Shown here: positions 41,747 to 52,043 of the stretch, piece after piece
Position numbering within the stretch: position 1 is the first letter of the stretch
How the letters are laid out: every line of letters starts with the position of its first letter
Source: an uncultured Bacteroidota bacterium
Lineage (GTDB): Bacteria; Bacteroidota; Bacteroidia; Bacteroidales; WCHB1-69
Reading direction: 5' to 3'
Length of the DNA: 64,000 nucleotides
NCBI GenBank assembly: GCA_902802755.1
Contig: CADCNH010000008.1
Coordinates: 1 to 64,000, forward strand
Notes under the pieces: generated by a model
Databases searched by the model: none
What the model was told of the DNA's origin: nothing
Seen by the model: the letters and a program-made list of their open reading frames with translations, nothing else
Program-made: the position numbers and the translations under genes

Positions 41747-43774
41747 ATGATCGTTTGTATCGCTGAAAAACCAAGTGTCGCCAGAGAAATCGCCAATGTG
41801 CTCGGTGCCAAGCAGTCGCACGACGGCTACATCGAGGGCAATGGCTATCAGGTGACCTGGACCTTTGGACACTTGTGCACGCTGAAAGAGCCCCACGACT
41901 ATACCACGATGTGGAAGCAGTGGTCGCTCAGCAGTCTGCCCATGGTGCCTCCCAAATTCGGCATCAAACTGATTGACAGTCCCTCCATCAAAAAACAGTT
42001 CGGCATTATTGAAGGATTGATGCAGAAAGCCGACCGCATCGTCAACTGCGGTGATGCCGGCCAGGAAGGCGAGCTGATACAGCGCTGGGTGATGCAGAAA
42101 GCCCGTGCCAATTGTCCTGTTGACCGCCTTTGGATATCCTCATTGACAGAAGAATCTATCCGTGAAGGATTTAAGCAGCTCAAAGAGCAGTCCAACTACC
42201 AGCCGTTGTATGAGGCGGGACTGTCGCGTGCCATCGGTGACTGGCTTTTGGGCATGAACGCCACCAGACTCTATACCCTCAAATACGGCAAAGACCGGCA
42301 GGTGCTATCCATCGGCAGGGTGCAGACCCCTACCCTCGCCCTTATCGTGAAGCGCTACCATGAAATACAGAATTTCAAGCCCACCGCCTATTGGGTGCTG
42401 TCCACCATATATCGCGACACCACCTTCACCGCCACCAAGGGCAAGTACCAGTCGGTGGAAGAAGGCCAAGAAGATTTGCAACGCATTATCGGTAAAGAGT
42501 TTACCATTACCGACATCAGCACCAAGAAAGGCAAGGAAGCCCCTCCAAGGCTTTACGACCTGACCTCATTGCAGGTGGAGTGCAACAAGAAATACGGTTT
42601 CTCGGCAGAACAGACCCTGCAGCTGATTCAGAGTTTGTATGAGAAAAAACTGACCACCTATCCCCGTGTGGACACCACCTACCTTAGCGACGACATCTAC
42701 CCCAAGTGTCCCGGAATTCTGAAAGGCATCACAAACTACAGCGCCTTGACAGCGCCTTTGTTGGGCAAGAAGCTGCCCAAAAGCAAGAAAGTGTTCGACA
42801 ACAGCAAGGTCAGCGACCACCATGCCATCATTCCCACGGGACTGAACCCAAAATCGCCGCTGCCGGCTCAGGAAGCTTGTGTTTACGACGAGGTTTGCCG
42901 CCATTTTATCGCCGTTTTCTATCCCGATTGTGTGTTTTCCAACACCAATGTGACTGGTATCGTGGAAGAAGTGCAGTTCAAGACCACGGGCAAGCAGATT
43001 CTCGACCCAGGATGGAGGGTGGTCATCAAGGCAGAAGCCCCTTCGGGCAAGGACAAAAGCGAAGCCAAGGCCGACAGCAAGAGCAAAGCCAAGAGCAGTG
43101 ACGACGAGGATGAGGAAAACAAGAACGAGGAACGGGTATTGCCTTTGTTTGTCAAGGGAGAGCATGGTCCCCACGAACCGACCCTGAGCGAGAAATGGAC
43201 CAAGCCGCCCAAGCCATACACCGAAGCCACCTTGCTGCGGGCCATGGAAACGGCTGGCAAGACCGTAGACGACGAGAGTCTGCGCGAGGTGATGAAAGAG
43301 AACGGCATTGGCCGTCCCTCTACCCGTGCCGCCATCATTGAGACGCTATTCAAACGCAACTATATCAAGAAGATACGCAAAAGTCTGGAACCCACCCCAA
43401 CGGGCATTGAACTGATTAGCCTGATTCGTGAGGAACTGCTCAAAAGTGCTGAATTGACGGGCATTTGGGAAAAGAAGCTGCGACAGATTGAGCAGAAGCA
43501 ATACTCCGCCCAGCAGTTCATTGATGAGCTCAAGCAGATGGTGAACGACATTGTGCTGCAGGTGTTGCGCGATGACAGTGACCGCCGTAAGATTGCCGCC
43601 CCATCCTCTGCCGCCGTCAACAGCAACAACAGCGACAGCAACAATGCCTCCGCCGCCGACAGTATTATCGGCCAACCCTGTCCGCTGTGTGGCAAGGGTC
43701 GCATTATCAAAGGCCGTACCGCTTACGGATGCTCGGAGTGGAAGAGCGGATGCGGGTGGAGGAAAGCTTTTTAG
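41747..43774 (+). CDS. topB: DNA topoisomerase III (type IA)
   Basis: The product has 675 residues. TOPRIM motifs IVCIAEKPSVAREIANVLG and NCGDAGQEGELIQRW; LSIGRVQTPTLALIVKRYHE; catalytic Tyr305 in TYPRVDTTYLS; GIGRPSTRAAIIETLFKRNY. It relaxes and decatenates DNA. Two additions are noteworthy: a highly charged low-complexity insert at about 430-460 (DKSEAKADSKSKAKSSDDED) and a Ser/Asn-rich linker before one C-terminal zinc-finger-like motif (PCPLCGKGRIIKG, CSEWKSGCGW). Confidence 0.95.
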   Translation: MIVCIAEKPSVAREIANVLGAKQSHDGYIEGNGYQVTWTFGHLCTLKEPHDYTTMWKQWSLSSLPMVPPKFGIKLIDSPSIKKQFGIIEGLMQKADRIVNCGDAGQEGELIQRWVMQKARANCPVDRLWISSLTEESIREGFKQLKEQSNYQPLYEAGLSRAIGDWLLGMNATRLYTLKYGKDRQVLSIGRVQTPTLALIVKRYHEIQNFKPTAYWVLSTIYRDTTFTATKGKYQSVEEGQEDLQRIIGKEFTITDISTKKGKEAPPRLYDLTSLQVECNKKYGFSAEQTLQLIQSLYEKKLTTYPRVDTTYLSDDIYPKCPGILKGITNYSALTAPLLGKKLPKSKKVFDNSKVSDHHAIIPTGLNPKSPLPAQEACVYDEVCRHFIAVFYPDCVFSNTNVTGIVEEVQFKTTGKQILDPGWRVVIKAEAPSGKDKSEAKADSKSKAKSSDDEDEENKNEERVLPLFVKGEHGPHEPTLSEKWTKPPKPYTEATLLRAMETAGKTVDDESLREVMKENGIGRPSTRAAIIETLFKRNYIKKIRKSLEPTPTGIELISLIREELLKSAELTGIWEKKLRQIEQKQYSAQQFIDELKQMVNDIVLQVLRDDSDRRKIAAPSSAAVNSNNSDSNNASAADSIIGQPCPLCGKGRIIKGRTAYGCSEWKSGCGWRKAF

Positions 43775-43779
43775 GGGTT

Positions 43780-43964
43780 AGGTATTAGGGGCTAGGTTTT
43801 AGGGGTCAGGGGCCAGGGGTCAGGGGCCAGGGATCAGTTGAAAGTTAAAAACTAAAAATGAAAGTTATAACTATTAATACTAAATTCTAAAATCAATTAG
43901 CACATTGTCTTATTAGCACACTAACTAATTAACTAATTTGCTATTTTACTAATTAAAACGCATT
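43780..43964. repeat. Simple repeats after topB
   Basis: TTAGGGGTTAGG and GGGGTCAGGGGCCA units at about 43774-43838 are followed by AACTAATTAACTAATTTGC-type units to 43964. No gene is seen. Confidence 0.7.
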
Positions 43965-45167
43965 ATGGAATCGATCAAGAAGATTTATAAGAAAGGTTAT
44001 GGGCCGTCGAGCAGCCATACGTTGGGGCCGAATCGGGCAGCCATCAGTTTCAGGGAGAAGAACCCCACCGCTGCCAAATTCCGTGTCACCCTGCATGGCA
44101 GTCTCGCCGCCACGGGCAAAGGCCACCACACCGACAAAGCCATCATTGACGGGTCAGCTCCCATCCCTGTGGAACTCATCTGGAAACCCGAAGTGGTGCT
44201 TCCTTTCCATACCAACGGCATGTTTTTCGAGGCCTTGGATGCCAGCGGGAAAGTATATGACAGCTGGACCATTTATAGTGTGGGCGGTGGCAGCTTAGCC
44301 AACGAAGATACCCAGGAAAGCGTGGAGCACATCTACGAGCATCAGTTCATGAGCGACATTCTGGCATACATTGAGAAAGAAGGACTGACCTACTGGGAGT
44401 ATGTGGCCATGCATGAGGACAAGGACATTTGGGAGTACCTTGGGCAGATGTGGGAATCAATGCAGCATACCATTGAGGAGGGCTTGCAAGCCGAGGGCGT
44501 TATTCCTGGAGGCTTGCACTTGCGTAGTAAGGCACGACAGTACTTTGTCAGAGCCAGCTCTTACAAACCCTCACTGCAAAGCCGCGCATTAGTCATTGCT
44601 TACGCATTGGCCACTTCCGAGCGAAATGCCATGGGCAGCACCATTGTCACCGCCCCCACCTGCGGAGCTTCGGGTGTATTGCCGGCAGTGTTGTATCATT
44701 TGAAGAAAAACCATGGATTCAGTGACATCGAGATATTGCGAGCTTTGGCCACTGCCGGACTTTTCGCCAACATCATCAAGACCAATGCCTCCATTTCAGG
44801 AGCGGAGGTAGGCTGTCAGGGCGAGGTGGGCAGTGCCTGTGTGATGGCCGCCGTAGCCGCCAACCAACTCTTCGGGGGCAGTCCGCAGCAGATTGAATAT
44901 GCCGCCGAGATGGCCATGGAACACAACCTCGGCCTCACCTGTGACCCCATGTGTGGACTTGTGCAAGTACCCTGCATCGAGCGCAATGCCATGGCCGCCC
45001 TCCGCGCTCTCGACATTAACATCTACGCCATGATGAGCGACGGCAACCACCTGATCAGCTTCGACAAAGTGGTGAAAACCATGAACCTTACGGGCAAAGA
45101 CCTTCCCTCTTTGTACAAAGAAACCGCTCAAGGAGGATTGGCGTTGCTGACAGAGGAGAACAATTAG
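43965..45167 (+). CDS. sdaA: L-serine dehydratase, single chain, iron-sulfur type
   Basis: The product has 400 residues. It deaminates serine to pyruvate and ammonia. The beta domain begins SIKKIYKKGYGPSSSHTLGP and the alpha domain begins near 165 (EGLQAEGVIPGGLHLRSKAR). Cysteines for the [4Fe-4S] cluster lie in TAPTCGASGVLP, GCQGEVGSACVMAA and CDPMCGLVQVPCIERNA. Alpha and beta parts are fused, as usual in Bacteroidota and Gammaproteobacteria. The start is supported by MESIKKIYKKG matching the family start. Confidence 0.95.
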   Translation: MESIKKIYKKGYGPSSSHTLGPNRAAISFREKNPTAAKFRVTLHGSLAATGKGHHTDKAIIDGSAPIPVELIWKPEVVLPFHTNGMFFEALDASGKVYDSWTIYSVGGGSLANEDTQESVEHIYEHQFMSDILAYIEKEGLTYWEYVAMHEDKDIWEYLGQMWESMQHTIEEGLQAEGVIPGGLHLRSKARQYFVRASSYKPSLQSRALVIAYALATSERNAMGSTIVTAPTCGASGVLPAVLYHLKKNHGFSDIEILRALATAGLFANIIKTNASISGAEVGCQGEVGSACVMAAVAANQLFGGSPQQIEYAAEMAMEHNLGLTCDPMCGLVQVPCIERNAMAALRALDINIYAMMSDGNHLISFDKVVKTMNLTGKDLPSLYKETAQGGLALLTEENN

Positions 45168-45500
45168 TTAATGTGTTAATTAGTAAATTAGCAAATTAGC
45201 AAATTAGTTAATGTGCTAATTAATTATGGGTGAACAAAAAAATGATGTTTGGAATTAGAAACAAGCTATTGACAATGGAAGTTTTGAGGGAGTGGATTTC
45301 CAACAACAGTGGGTTAATCAGAGCTATTTCAGGTTGTTTTATTCATTATCATCGAAAAGAATACATTATAAATATCTCATAGTCAATATTATACACAAAA
45401 CAAACTTCCAAAAACAAAATTTCTGTTCTATCGGTTTTTGTATTGATTTTTTTTGTATTTTTGCACTCCAATTTTGATTAACTATTAAAACCAAATCATA
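45168..45500 (+). promoter_or_regulatory. Gene-free stretch with TTAGCAAATTAG run and rpmE2 promoter
   Basis: TTAGCAAATTAGCAAATTAG units occupy about 45168-45222. TATTTTTG at 45456-45463 is the probable -7 element of the L31 gene, about 40 nt before its ATG. A 61-codon open frame here (45292-45477) runs through the promoter and is not supported. Confidence 0.55.
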
Positions 45501-45761
45501 ATGAAAAAAGGTATTCATCCAAAAGAGTATAGAACAGTGGTTTTCAAAGACATGTCTAATGAAATCGCTTTCATAACCAAGTCAACTGTTGCGACGAAGG
45601 ACACCATTGTTTGGGAAGACGGCAAGGAATATCCCTTGGTAAAATTAGAAATCTCCAACACTTCACACCCCTTCTTCACAGGTAAGATGAAGTTGGTTGA
45701 CACCGCCGGTCGTGTGGATAAATTCCGCAGCAAATACGGCAACTTCGGCAAGAAGAACTAA
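45501..45761 (+). CDS. rpmE2: 50S ribosomal protein L31, type B
   Basis: The product has 86 residues. [20 protein letters not shown], then [20 protein letters not shown] and FRSKYG are diagnostic of type B L31. There are no cysteines, so this is the zinc-free form; whether a zinc-binding L31 exists elsewhere in the genome is unknown. It is a single gene with its own promoter and terminator. Confidence 0.97.
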   Translation: MKKGIHPKEYRTVVFKDMSNEIAFITKSTVATKDTIVWEDGKEYPLVKLEISNTSHPFFTGKMKLVDTAGRVDKFRSKYGNFGKKN

Positions 45762-45783
45762 GGAAATTTCTTTTTCCGACACC

Positions 45784-45816
45784 AAAGCACCTCCTTTTTC
45801 GGAGGTGTTTTTTTTT
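45784..45816 (+). terminator. Terminator of rpmE2
   Basis: CACCTCC (45788-45794) pairs with GGAGGTG (45801-45807) around a six-base loop, followed by nine T. Confidence 0.85.
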
Positions 45817-45910
45817 GCCCAATGAGTGGTTCGTCAATTAAGAATTAAGAATTAAAAGTTAAAAATCTTCAATTATTTACCATATATCAAAGTATTTCAA
45901 GAAATTTATG

Positions 45911-45918
45911 TAACTTTG
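45911..45918 (+). promoter_or_regulatory. -7 element of the tandem lipoprotein genes
   Basis: TAACTTTG at 45911-45918, about 50 nt before the first lipoprotein ATG. The following leader TTTCAAGTAAATTCATCAAA recurs before the second gene. Confidence 0.55.
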
Positions 45919-45968
45919 CACTTTCAAGTAAATTCATCAAAATAACCATATAAAAAAATAAAAAAACT

Positions 45969-46889
45969 ATGAAAAAAATCTTTTCAATTTTGGCTATTGC
46001 ATGCATCGCCATGCTGTTCTCCGCATGTCACAAAGATGGCATCTTCAACCCCAAGAAAAAAATCCACAAAATCTACGGTTCCAGTTCCTATACCGTAGAT
46101 GGCAACACCCACAATTTCAGCAAGGAACTTCAAGAAGTATGGACATGGAACAAGAACAATACCCTTGCAAAAATTGAGACCTACTCCGGAAGTGACATTT
46201 ATTCCACAGAGACTTTCTCCTACAATAATAAAAAACAGATTTTGAAAGCAGAAGGAACAGTCCCATCAGAAAACTCCACTTTTTCCATAGAATTCAAATA
46301 CAAGAATAACAAACTAATTGAAGCATCCTATTATTATGACAATAATTTAACCGGAACTTATAAATTCACCCATAACAAAAACCAAATCACAAAAATCGAA
46401 GAATACTATGATATGAGTAAGGGAAGCGTAACCAACCACATCAGAGCACTGAGATTTATTTTACCTGACCAGCTATACCAAACCATTGAAGAACAAGAGA
46501 AAAAAATGCCGGCACGCGGCAGCAAAGGTTATTTAGCCACTGTCTATGAATTCACTTGGGACAAAGATAACATTGTCAAAATGGTAACGACAGAACCAGA
46601 AGAAATGGGTGATGGTGAAGGATATTCTTTTACCACAGAATTTCAATATGACAATTACAACAACCCATACAATGGTTTTTGGGATGCCGAGGGTGTAGAA
46701 ATTTTTGGGGGATTCTGCTCCTCTAAAAACAACATCGTAAAGAAAAACATCATTTATAAAGAAGGTGATTTCAATGAATCATACACCTATGATTACACCT
46801 ACATTGACAAATTCCCTCTTACGGCCAGCCATACACAAGCGGAAGCAAATTACTCCTATACTAATACCCTCGAGTACGAGTACAAATAG
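45969..46889 (+). CDS. Lipoprotein of unknown function, paralogue 1
   Basis: The product has 306 residues. The signal peptide ends in lipobox MLFSACHKDG. The rest is rich in short beta repeats of the type EFKYKNNKLIEASYYYDNN and EFTWDKDNIVKMVT, resembling YD/RHS-like strand pairs common in Bacteroidales lipoproteins, and ends NTLEYEYK. It is a tandem paralogue of the next gene, with which it shares the signal peptide, NPKKKI, the WTWNKNNTLAK motif and the end. Probably on the cell surface or the inner leaflet of the outer membrane. Confidence 0.8.
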   Translation: MKKIFSILAIACIAMLFSACHKDGIFNPKKKIHKIYGSSSYTVDGNTHNFSKELQEVWTWNKNNTLAKIETYSGSDIYSTETFSYNNKKQILKAEGTVPSENSTFSIEFKYKNNKLIEASYYYDNNLTGTYKFTHNKNQITKIEEYYDMSKGSVTNHIRALRFILPDQLYQTIEEQEKKMPARGSKGYLATVYEFTWDKDNIVKMVTTEPEEMGDGEGYSFTTEFQYDNYNNPYNGFWDAEGVEIFGGFCSSKNNIVKKNIIYKEGDFNESYTYDYTYIDKFPLTASHTQAEANYSYTNTLEYEYK

Positions 46890-46929
46890 AATTTCAAGTA
46901 AATTCATCAAAATAAACATATCAAAAAAA

Positions 46930-47862
46930 ATGAAAAAATTCTTTTCAATTTTGGCTGTCGCATGCATTGCCATGTTGTTTTCATCCTGTCACAAGGAAGG
47001 GGTCTTCAATCCCAAGAAAAAAATCAGCAAAATTTATACTTCCTCCTCTTATACGGTCGATGGAAACACGACGACTTCCAATAGAACACTAACTGAGGAA
47101 TGGACGTGGAACAAAAACAACACCCTGGCCAAAACAGACCATCATTTCGGGCTATACGAAAGCACCGAAACCTATACATACGACAAGAAAAGAGTTGTTC
47201 GCATAGACGGCACCACTACTGACATCAATTTTGGCCATAGTTACACCTATCGTATTGAATTCAAATACAATGGCAAAGAGTTGTCGGAAGCGGCCTATTA
47301 CGACGGTGATGAATTGCAAACCAAGCTCGTATTTACCCATCAGAATGGTAAAATCAGCAAGATAGAACTCCTCGGAATGGGCATGGAATATATGGATAAA
47401 CAACTCACATCCATGCACTCCTTGCTTCCGGAGCATTTGTATTCAAGTTTAGAAAAAATGTATAAGAGACGTCTTTCTAAGTCCAACGCCAAAGGCGAGG
47501 CCACCTTCAGTTGGGAACTTACCTGGGATAAGAACAACGTAAGCAAGGCTATTTGTACAGCAAAATATGCAGAAGAAGTTGAAAAAGAAATCATGGAGTA
47601 TAAATACGACAGCTACAACAATCCTTTCTATGGTTATCTCTCTCCAGAAATGGCCGAGTATTCAGGTGCCGACTATTTTTCCCAAAACAATATTATCCAG
47701 ATAACAACGCAATATCTAAGCAGTGATCCTGAGGATGAAGGCAGCACTGATATTGACAACTACTCGTACACCTACGAAGGGAAATACCCTGTAACCTGCA
47801 CTCATACTGAAACTATCAGTAAAGACAGCTATACAGACATCACCGAATACGAATACAAATAG
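46930..47862 (+). CDS. Lipoprotein of unknown function, paralogue 2
   Basis: The ATG at 46930 was chosen (MKKFFSILAVACIAMLFSSC); the longer frame runs back into the previous gene in another frame. The product has 310 residues. Same layout as its neighbour: lipobox LFSSCHKEG, NPKKKISKIYTSSSYTVDGN, EEWTWNKNNTLAK, EFKYNGKELSEAAYYDG, and the end ITEYEYK. The leader and the gene were duplicated together, after which the middle parts diverged. Confidence 0.8.
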   Translation: MKKFFSILAVACIAMLFSSCHKEGVFNPKKKISKIYTSSSYTVDGNTTTSNRTLTEEWTWNKNNTLAKTDHHFGLYESTETYTYDKKRVVRIDGTTTDINFGHSYTYRIEFKYNGKELSEAAYYDGDELQTKLVFTHQNGKISKIELLGMGMEYMDKQLTSMHSLLPEHLYSSLEKMYKRRLSKSNAKGEATFSWELTWDKNNVSKAICTAKYAEEVEKEIMEYKYDSYNNPFYGYLSPEMAEYSGADYFSQNNIIQITTQYLSSDPEDEGSTDIDNYSYTYEGKYPVTCTHTETISKDSYTDITEYEYK

Positions 47863-47954
47863 CGTAAGAAAAGCTCATAGTCAAGTATAAAGAACTAAGA
47901 GTGAAAAGCAACAATTAGCAAATTGGCACATTTACTGATTTGCTAATTTTTTTG

Positions 47955-47962
47955 TATCTTTG
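47955..47962 (+). promoter_or_regulatory. -7 element of lon
   Basis: TATCTTTG at 47955-47962, 18 nt before the chosen ATG. No heat-shock-type CIRCE inverted repeat was seen nearby. A TTAGCAAATTGGCAC run lies just upstream. Confidence 0.55.
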
Positions 47963-47980
47963 CCGTTCAATTTTTTTAGC

Positions 47981-50395
47981 ATGGACGATTTATCACTCAT
48001 CAACGATTTTATCAATAACGAAGCTAATTTCATACCCTTGTTCTCCTCAGATGATGAAGACGCGTTGAAAAACGAACAAGTGCCGGATTTGCTGCCGATA
48101 CTGCCCTTACGCAACACTGTTTTGTTTCCCGGCATGGTGATTCCCATCACCGTGGGCCGCAACAAGTCCATACGCTTGGCACAGGAATACAGCCGCAGCA
48201 ACGAGCCCATCGGGGTGGTGGCGCAAAAGGACAATGATGTGGAAGAACCGCAAATGGAGGACATGTACCCTGTAGGTACCCTTGCCCATATCCTGCGTTT
48301 TCTCTCCATGCCCGATGGCAGTGTCACCATCATTGTACGCGGACTCAAACGCTTTGAAATCAAGCAATTGGTTCAGACAGAGCCCTATTACAAGGCCTAC
48401 GTTTCCGAATACATCACCAACGACTTTGACCCGGCCATCAAGAGCAAACGCACTTTCAATGCCCTTATCGGTTCCATCAGAGACACGGCCATTTCGATGA
48501 TCAAGAAATCGCCACAAATTCCGCAAGAGAGTGCCATCGCCCTCCGCAATATCGAAAGCTCTACCTTCCTGTTAAATTTCGTCGCATCAAACCTGTCGGT
48601 CAGCGTTGACGAAAAACAGAAAATCCTGGAAATAGCAGATATTGAGGAACGTGCCAAATTGGTACTGAAACTGCTCAACAACGACTTGCAGATGCTGGAG
48701 CTGAAAAACCAGATTCAGTACAAGTCGAAACAGGAATTAGACAAGCAGCAACGCGAGTATTTCCTGAACCAGCAGATGAAGACCATCCAGCAGGAATTAG
48801 GCGGCTCACCAAGCGAGAAAGACTACAATGAACTGAAAGAGAAGGCAGCCAAAAAGAAATGGAATCAGGAGACTAAAGAGCTGTTTGAAAAAGAGTTAGA
48901 GAAGCTGCGCCGCACCAATGCCATGTCGCCCGACTACTCGGTACAGCTCAACTACTTGGAGCTGTTGGTAGAACTGCCATGGAATGAATATAGCGAAGAC
49001 AACTTCGACCTAGAGCGTGCCCACAAGATTCTGGACCGCGACCATTTCGGTTTGGACAAGGTGAAAGAGCGCATCATTGAATATTTGGCCGTGCTGAAGC
49101 TGAAAGGCGATATGAAATCGCCCATCTTGTGTTTGGCAGGCCCTCCGGGCGTAGGTAAAACCTCTTTAGGCCACTCCATCGCTGATGCCCTCGGCCGTAA
49201 GTACATCCGCATGTCGTTAGGCGGTTTGCACGACGAGTCGGAAATCCGTGGACACCGCAAGACCTATATCGGTGCCATGCCTGGCCGTGTCATCCAGAAC
49301 ATGCGCAAGGCCGGCTGCTCCAACCCTGTTTTTGTCCTCGACGAAATCGACAAGGTGACGGGCATGACCGTACAAGGCGACCCCTCCGCAGCCTTACTCG
49401 AAGTTCTTGACCCAGAACAAAATAGTGCTTTCTACGACAACTATTTGGAGACCACCTTCGACTTGTCGAAGGTACTCTTCATTGCCACAGCAAACAACTT
49501 GGGCAACATCCACCCTGCCCTGCTCGACCGTATGGAAATCATTGACATACCTGGCTACTTGCTGGAAGAGAAGGTTCAGATTGCCAAGAAACATCTCATT
49601 CCCAAGCAGTTGAAAGAGCACGGCATCAAGAAGAGCGAATTATCATTTTCCGATAAAGTTATTGAACAGATTATCACGGAATACACCCGCGAATCGGGTG
49701 TGCGTCTGTTGGAGAAGACCATCGCCCGCATCATCCGCAAGAGAGCGGCCCAGCTGGTAAAAACTGGTGAGATGGAGAAGAAAGTCCATTCCGAAGACCT
49801 GCAAGAATTACTGGGTTCACCCATCTTCCAAAAGGAGAAATCCTTCAACAACGACTGTCCCGGTGTGGCCACTGGCTTGGCTTGGACTGCCGTCGGCGGG
49901 GAAATACTCTTTGTGGAGGCCATCACCAGTCCCGGCAAAGGCGGTTTGACCATGACCGGCAACTTGGGCGATGTGATGAAGGAGTCGGCCACCATCGCAT
50001 ACGAGTACCTCAAAGCCCATGCCTCAGAGTATGGCATTAGCGACGAGACTTTTGAGAAGCAGAAGATACATGTACATGTGCCCGAAGGTGCCACCCCAAA
50101 AGACGGCCCCTCCGCTGGCATCACCCTGCTCACCGCCATGATTTCTGCCTATACTGGTCGCTTGGTGCGTAACAAGATTGCCATGACCGGCGAGATTACC
50201 CTTCGTGGCAAGTTACTGCCAGTGGGCGGTATCAAGGAGAAAATCCTCGCCGCCAAACGCTCCGGCATCTATGATATTGTGCTGTCCTCCGACAACAAGA
50301 AAGACATCGATGACATCAAGGAGAACTTTATCGAAGGCATGAGGTTCCATTATTTTGACTCCATGAAGGAGGCGCTGGAATACACTGTTAATTAG
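47981..50395 (+). CDS. lon: ATP-dependent protease Lon
   Basis: The ATG at 47981 was chosen because the longer frame starts inside the promoter. The product has 804 residues. N-terminal LON substrate domain ([20 protein letters not shown]), coiled-coil linker ([20 protein letters not shown]), AAA+ domain with Walker A K393 in GPPGVGKTS and Walker [11 protein letters not shown], and the S16 protease domain with the catalytic dyad Ser711 ([10 protein letters not shown]) and Lys752 ([12 protein letters not shown]). It degrades misfolded and regulatory proteins, classically including antitoxins; whether it acts on the antitoxins of this window is unknown. Confidence 0.97.
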   Translation: MDDLSLINDFINNEANFIPLFSSDDEDALKNEQVPDLLPILPLRNTVLFPGMVIPITVGRNKSIRLAQEYSRSNEPIGVVAQKDNDVEEPQMEDMYPVGTLAHILRFLSMPDGSVTIIVRGLKRFEIKQLVQTEPYYKAYVSEYITNDFDPAIKSKRTFNALIGSIRDTAISMIKKSPQIPQESAIALRNIESSTFLLNFVASNLSVSVDEKQKILEIADIEERAKLVLKLLNNDLQMLELKNQIQYKSKQELDKQQREYFLNQQMKTIQQELGGSPSEKDYNELKEKAAKKKWNQETKELFEKELEKLRRTNAMSPDYSVQLNYLELLVELPWNEYSEDNFDLERAHKILDRDHFGLDKVKERIIEYLAVLKLKGDMKSPILCLAGPPGVGKTSLGHSIADALGRKYIRMSLGGLHDESEIRGHRKTYIGAMPGRVIQNMRKAGCSNPVFVLDEIDKVTGMTVQGDPSAALLEVLDPEQNSAFYDNYLETTFDLSKVLFIATANNLGNIHPALLDRMEIIDIPGYLLEEKVQIAKKHLIPKQLKEHGIKKSELSFSDKVIEQIITEYTRESGVRLLEKTIARIIRKRAAQLVKTGEMEKKVHSEDLQELLGSPIFQKEKSFNNDCPGVATGLAWTAVGGEILFVEAITSPGKGGLTMTGNLGDVMKESATIAYEYLKAHASEYGISDETFEKQKIHVHVPEGATPKDGPSAGITLLTAMISAYTGRLVRNKIAMTGEITLRGKLLPVGGIKEKILAAKRSGIYDIVLSSDNKKDIDDIKENFIEGMRFHYFDSMKEALEYTVN

Positions 50396-50872
50396 CAAAT
50401 TAGCAAATGTGATAATTAGTTAATTATACTTTGAATTTAGAATTCAGAATTCACAACTATCAACTTAAATAATTGGTTAATCAAAGCTACCGCACGAGAG
50501 TTTCCATCGGCTACAACAATACCGTTTCGCGGCGGTCACATTTTCTGCTTCGGTGCATATATAACCCACGCCGCGACCGTGATGTATGACAATTCCAATT
50601 TCTATTGACATGGAATTCCTGACGGGATTCGGTGACGGTGTGCCCATCTATTGATATTAATCTCCCTAAAGGGAGAATTAAGGAATGTCTATGCAATTCC
50701 GCTCTGTGCGTAGACAATGCCAACATACAAGACGGACGCGATTCATCGCGTCCCTACAATGAAATCGGACACAACAAATTGCATTCCTACAGTAAATTTC
50801 ATATAGCTGTGAATAGTTTTGGAATTTTATGTAAATTTGTCCTTTCAAATTAAGAACAATAAACAACTGATT
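50396..50872. repeat. Gene-free stretch with dispersed hairpins
   Basis: TTAGCAAATTAGCAAATG at the left. A GC-rich stem TCGCGGCG (50527-50534) with CGCCGCGA (50569-50576) has the loop motif GCTTCGGTGCAT. A perfect hairpin GGACGCGAT (50734-50742) pairs with ATCGCGTCC (50745-50753). TAAATTTG at 50832-50839 is a plausible -7 element for the next gene. No gene is seen. Confidence 0.65.
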
Positions 50873-52036
50873 GTGAAAAAGTTACAATTATACACAGGAC
50901 TATTTTTGCTGATTATTCTGCCATTTTTTGTCCAAGCTCAGGATACAGACACGACAAAAAAGAAAATAAGTCACCGTTTTACCACCTTAAGTTTCGAGGC
51001 AAGGGCTGAGTTGGAATACTTAGGCACTTACCAATGGGGGAACACCAATGACCCCATCACCTACCATTTGGACGAAACTGGCTGGAAGAACAATTACGGC
51101 TTTCACGGCCAATATTTCAACTTTCTGATAGGCGGAGATATCGGCAACCACATCTCCTATTTCTTCCGCCAGCGCATCATTCCCAAAGCCGGTTCGGTCA
51201 GCTTTTTCGACAACACCGACTTTCTGTACATCCAATACAAATTCAATGACCGCTGGGCGATTCGGATGGGCAAAGAAGCCCTCTATGTTGGTGGTTTTGA
51301 GTATGATGCAGCACCCATTGACGTTTATTATTACACCCATTTCTGGGGCATCATCCACTGTTTCCAACTTGGTATCTCCGCATCCTATACTGACAAAGAA
51401 AAGAAAAACAAGATAGTCTTCCAGTTTGCCAACTCACCATACATTTATTATGAGGGCACGGGTAGCGAATGGAAAAAAGGTCTATTTTCCTACAACCTGT
51501 ACTGGAATGGCAATTACGGTCCCTTCACTGCTTTGTATTCTATCAACCTGATGGAGTATGAGCGTGGTTCTTTCGTGAATTACATCGCATTGGGCAACAA
51601 ACTCTCGTTCGACAAATGGTCGATTTATATTGACTACCAGAACCGAGCTGCCAGCTTCAAACACTTTTTCCGCGACTTCACCGTGGTGGGCCGTTTGGAC
51701 TGGCATGTTAGTCCGAGCGTAAACCTATTTGCCAAAGGAGGTTACGACCAAAACTTCGCCGAAGATTTCTATACTGAGAAACCGATGGATGTGATGATAC
51801 CCGCGGGACACAACTATCATTTCTATGGTCTTGGTATCGAGTTCAGACCCGCGACCTACCGTGACTTACGTATCCACGCTTTTGTGGCCAACAGCGTACT
51901 TTACCATCCCGAGATACTTCCCAACGAAACTGTTTCATACAGGATTCCAGATGAAGGACATGGCACATTGCAGGTCAACGTAGGTGCGACATGGAAAGTC
52001 AACTTTTTAAAATATTTACCTGACAGATTAAAATAA
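50873..52036 (+). CDS. Outer membrane porin-like beta-barrel protein
   Basis: The GTG at 50873 was chosen: it gives a normal signal peptide (KKLQLYTGLFLLIILPFFVQ, then AQ), while the longer frame starts within the -7 region. The product has 387 residues. It has alternating aromatic strands such as NYGFHGQYFNFLIGGDIGNH, ISYFFRQRIIPKAGS and RWAIRMGKEALYVGGFEYDA, in the manner of phosphate-selective-porin (OprP/O) proteins, and ends VNVGATWKVNFLKYL. The substrate is unknown. A GATE-domain permease gene follows 7 nt later, so the two may form an uptake pair. Confidence 0.75.
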   Translation: MKKLQLYTGLFLLIILPFFVQAQDTDTTKKKISHRFTTLSFEARAELEYLGTYQWGNTNDPITYHLDETGWKNNYGFHGQYFNFLIGGDIGNHISYFFRQRIIPKAGSVSFFDNTDFLYIQYKFNDRWAIRMGKEALYVGGFEYDAAPIDVYYYTHFWGIIHCFQLGISASYTDKEKKNKIVFQFANSPYIYYEGTGSEWKKGLFSYNLYWNGNYGPFTALYSINLMEYERGSFVNYIALGNKLSFDKWSIYIDYQNRAASFKHFFRDFTVVGRLDWHVSPSVNLFAKGGYDQNFAEDFYTEKPMDVMIPAGHNYHFYGLGIEFRPATYRDLRIHAFVANSVLYHPEILPNETVSYRIPDEGHGTLQVNVGATWKVNFLKYLPDRLK

Positions 52037-52043
52037 AAGCTAT

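Noticed and set aside
45292-45477. 61-codon ORF before the L31 gene
   Set aside because: It has no plausible start context and its 3' end covers the -7 element of the L31 promoter.
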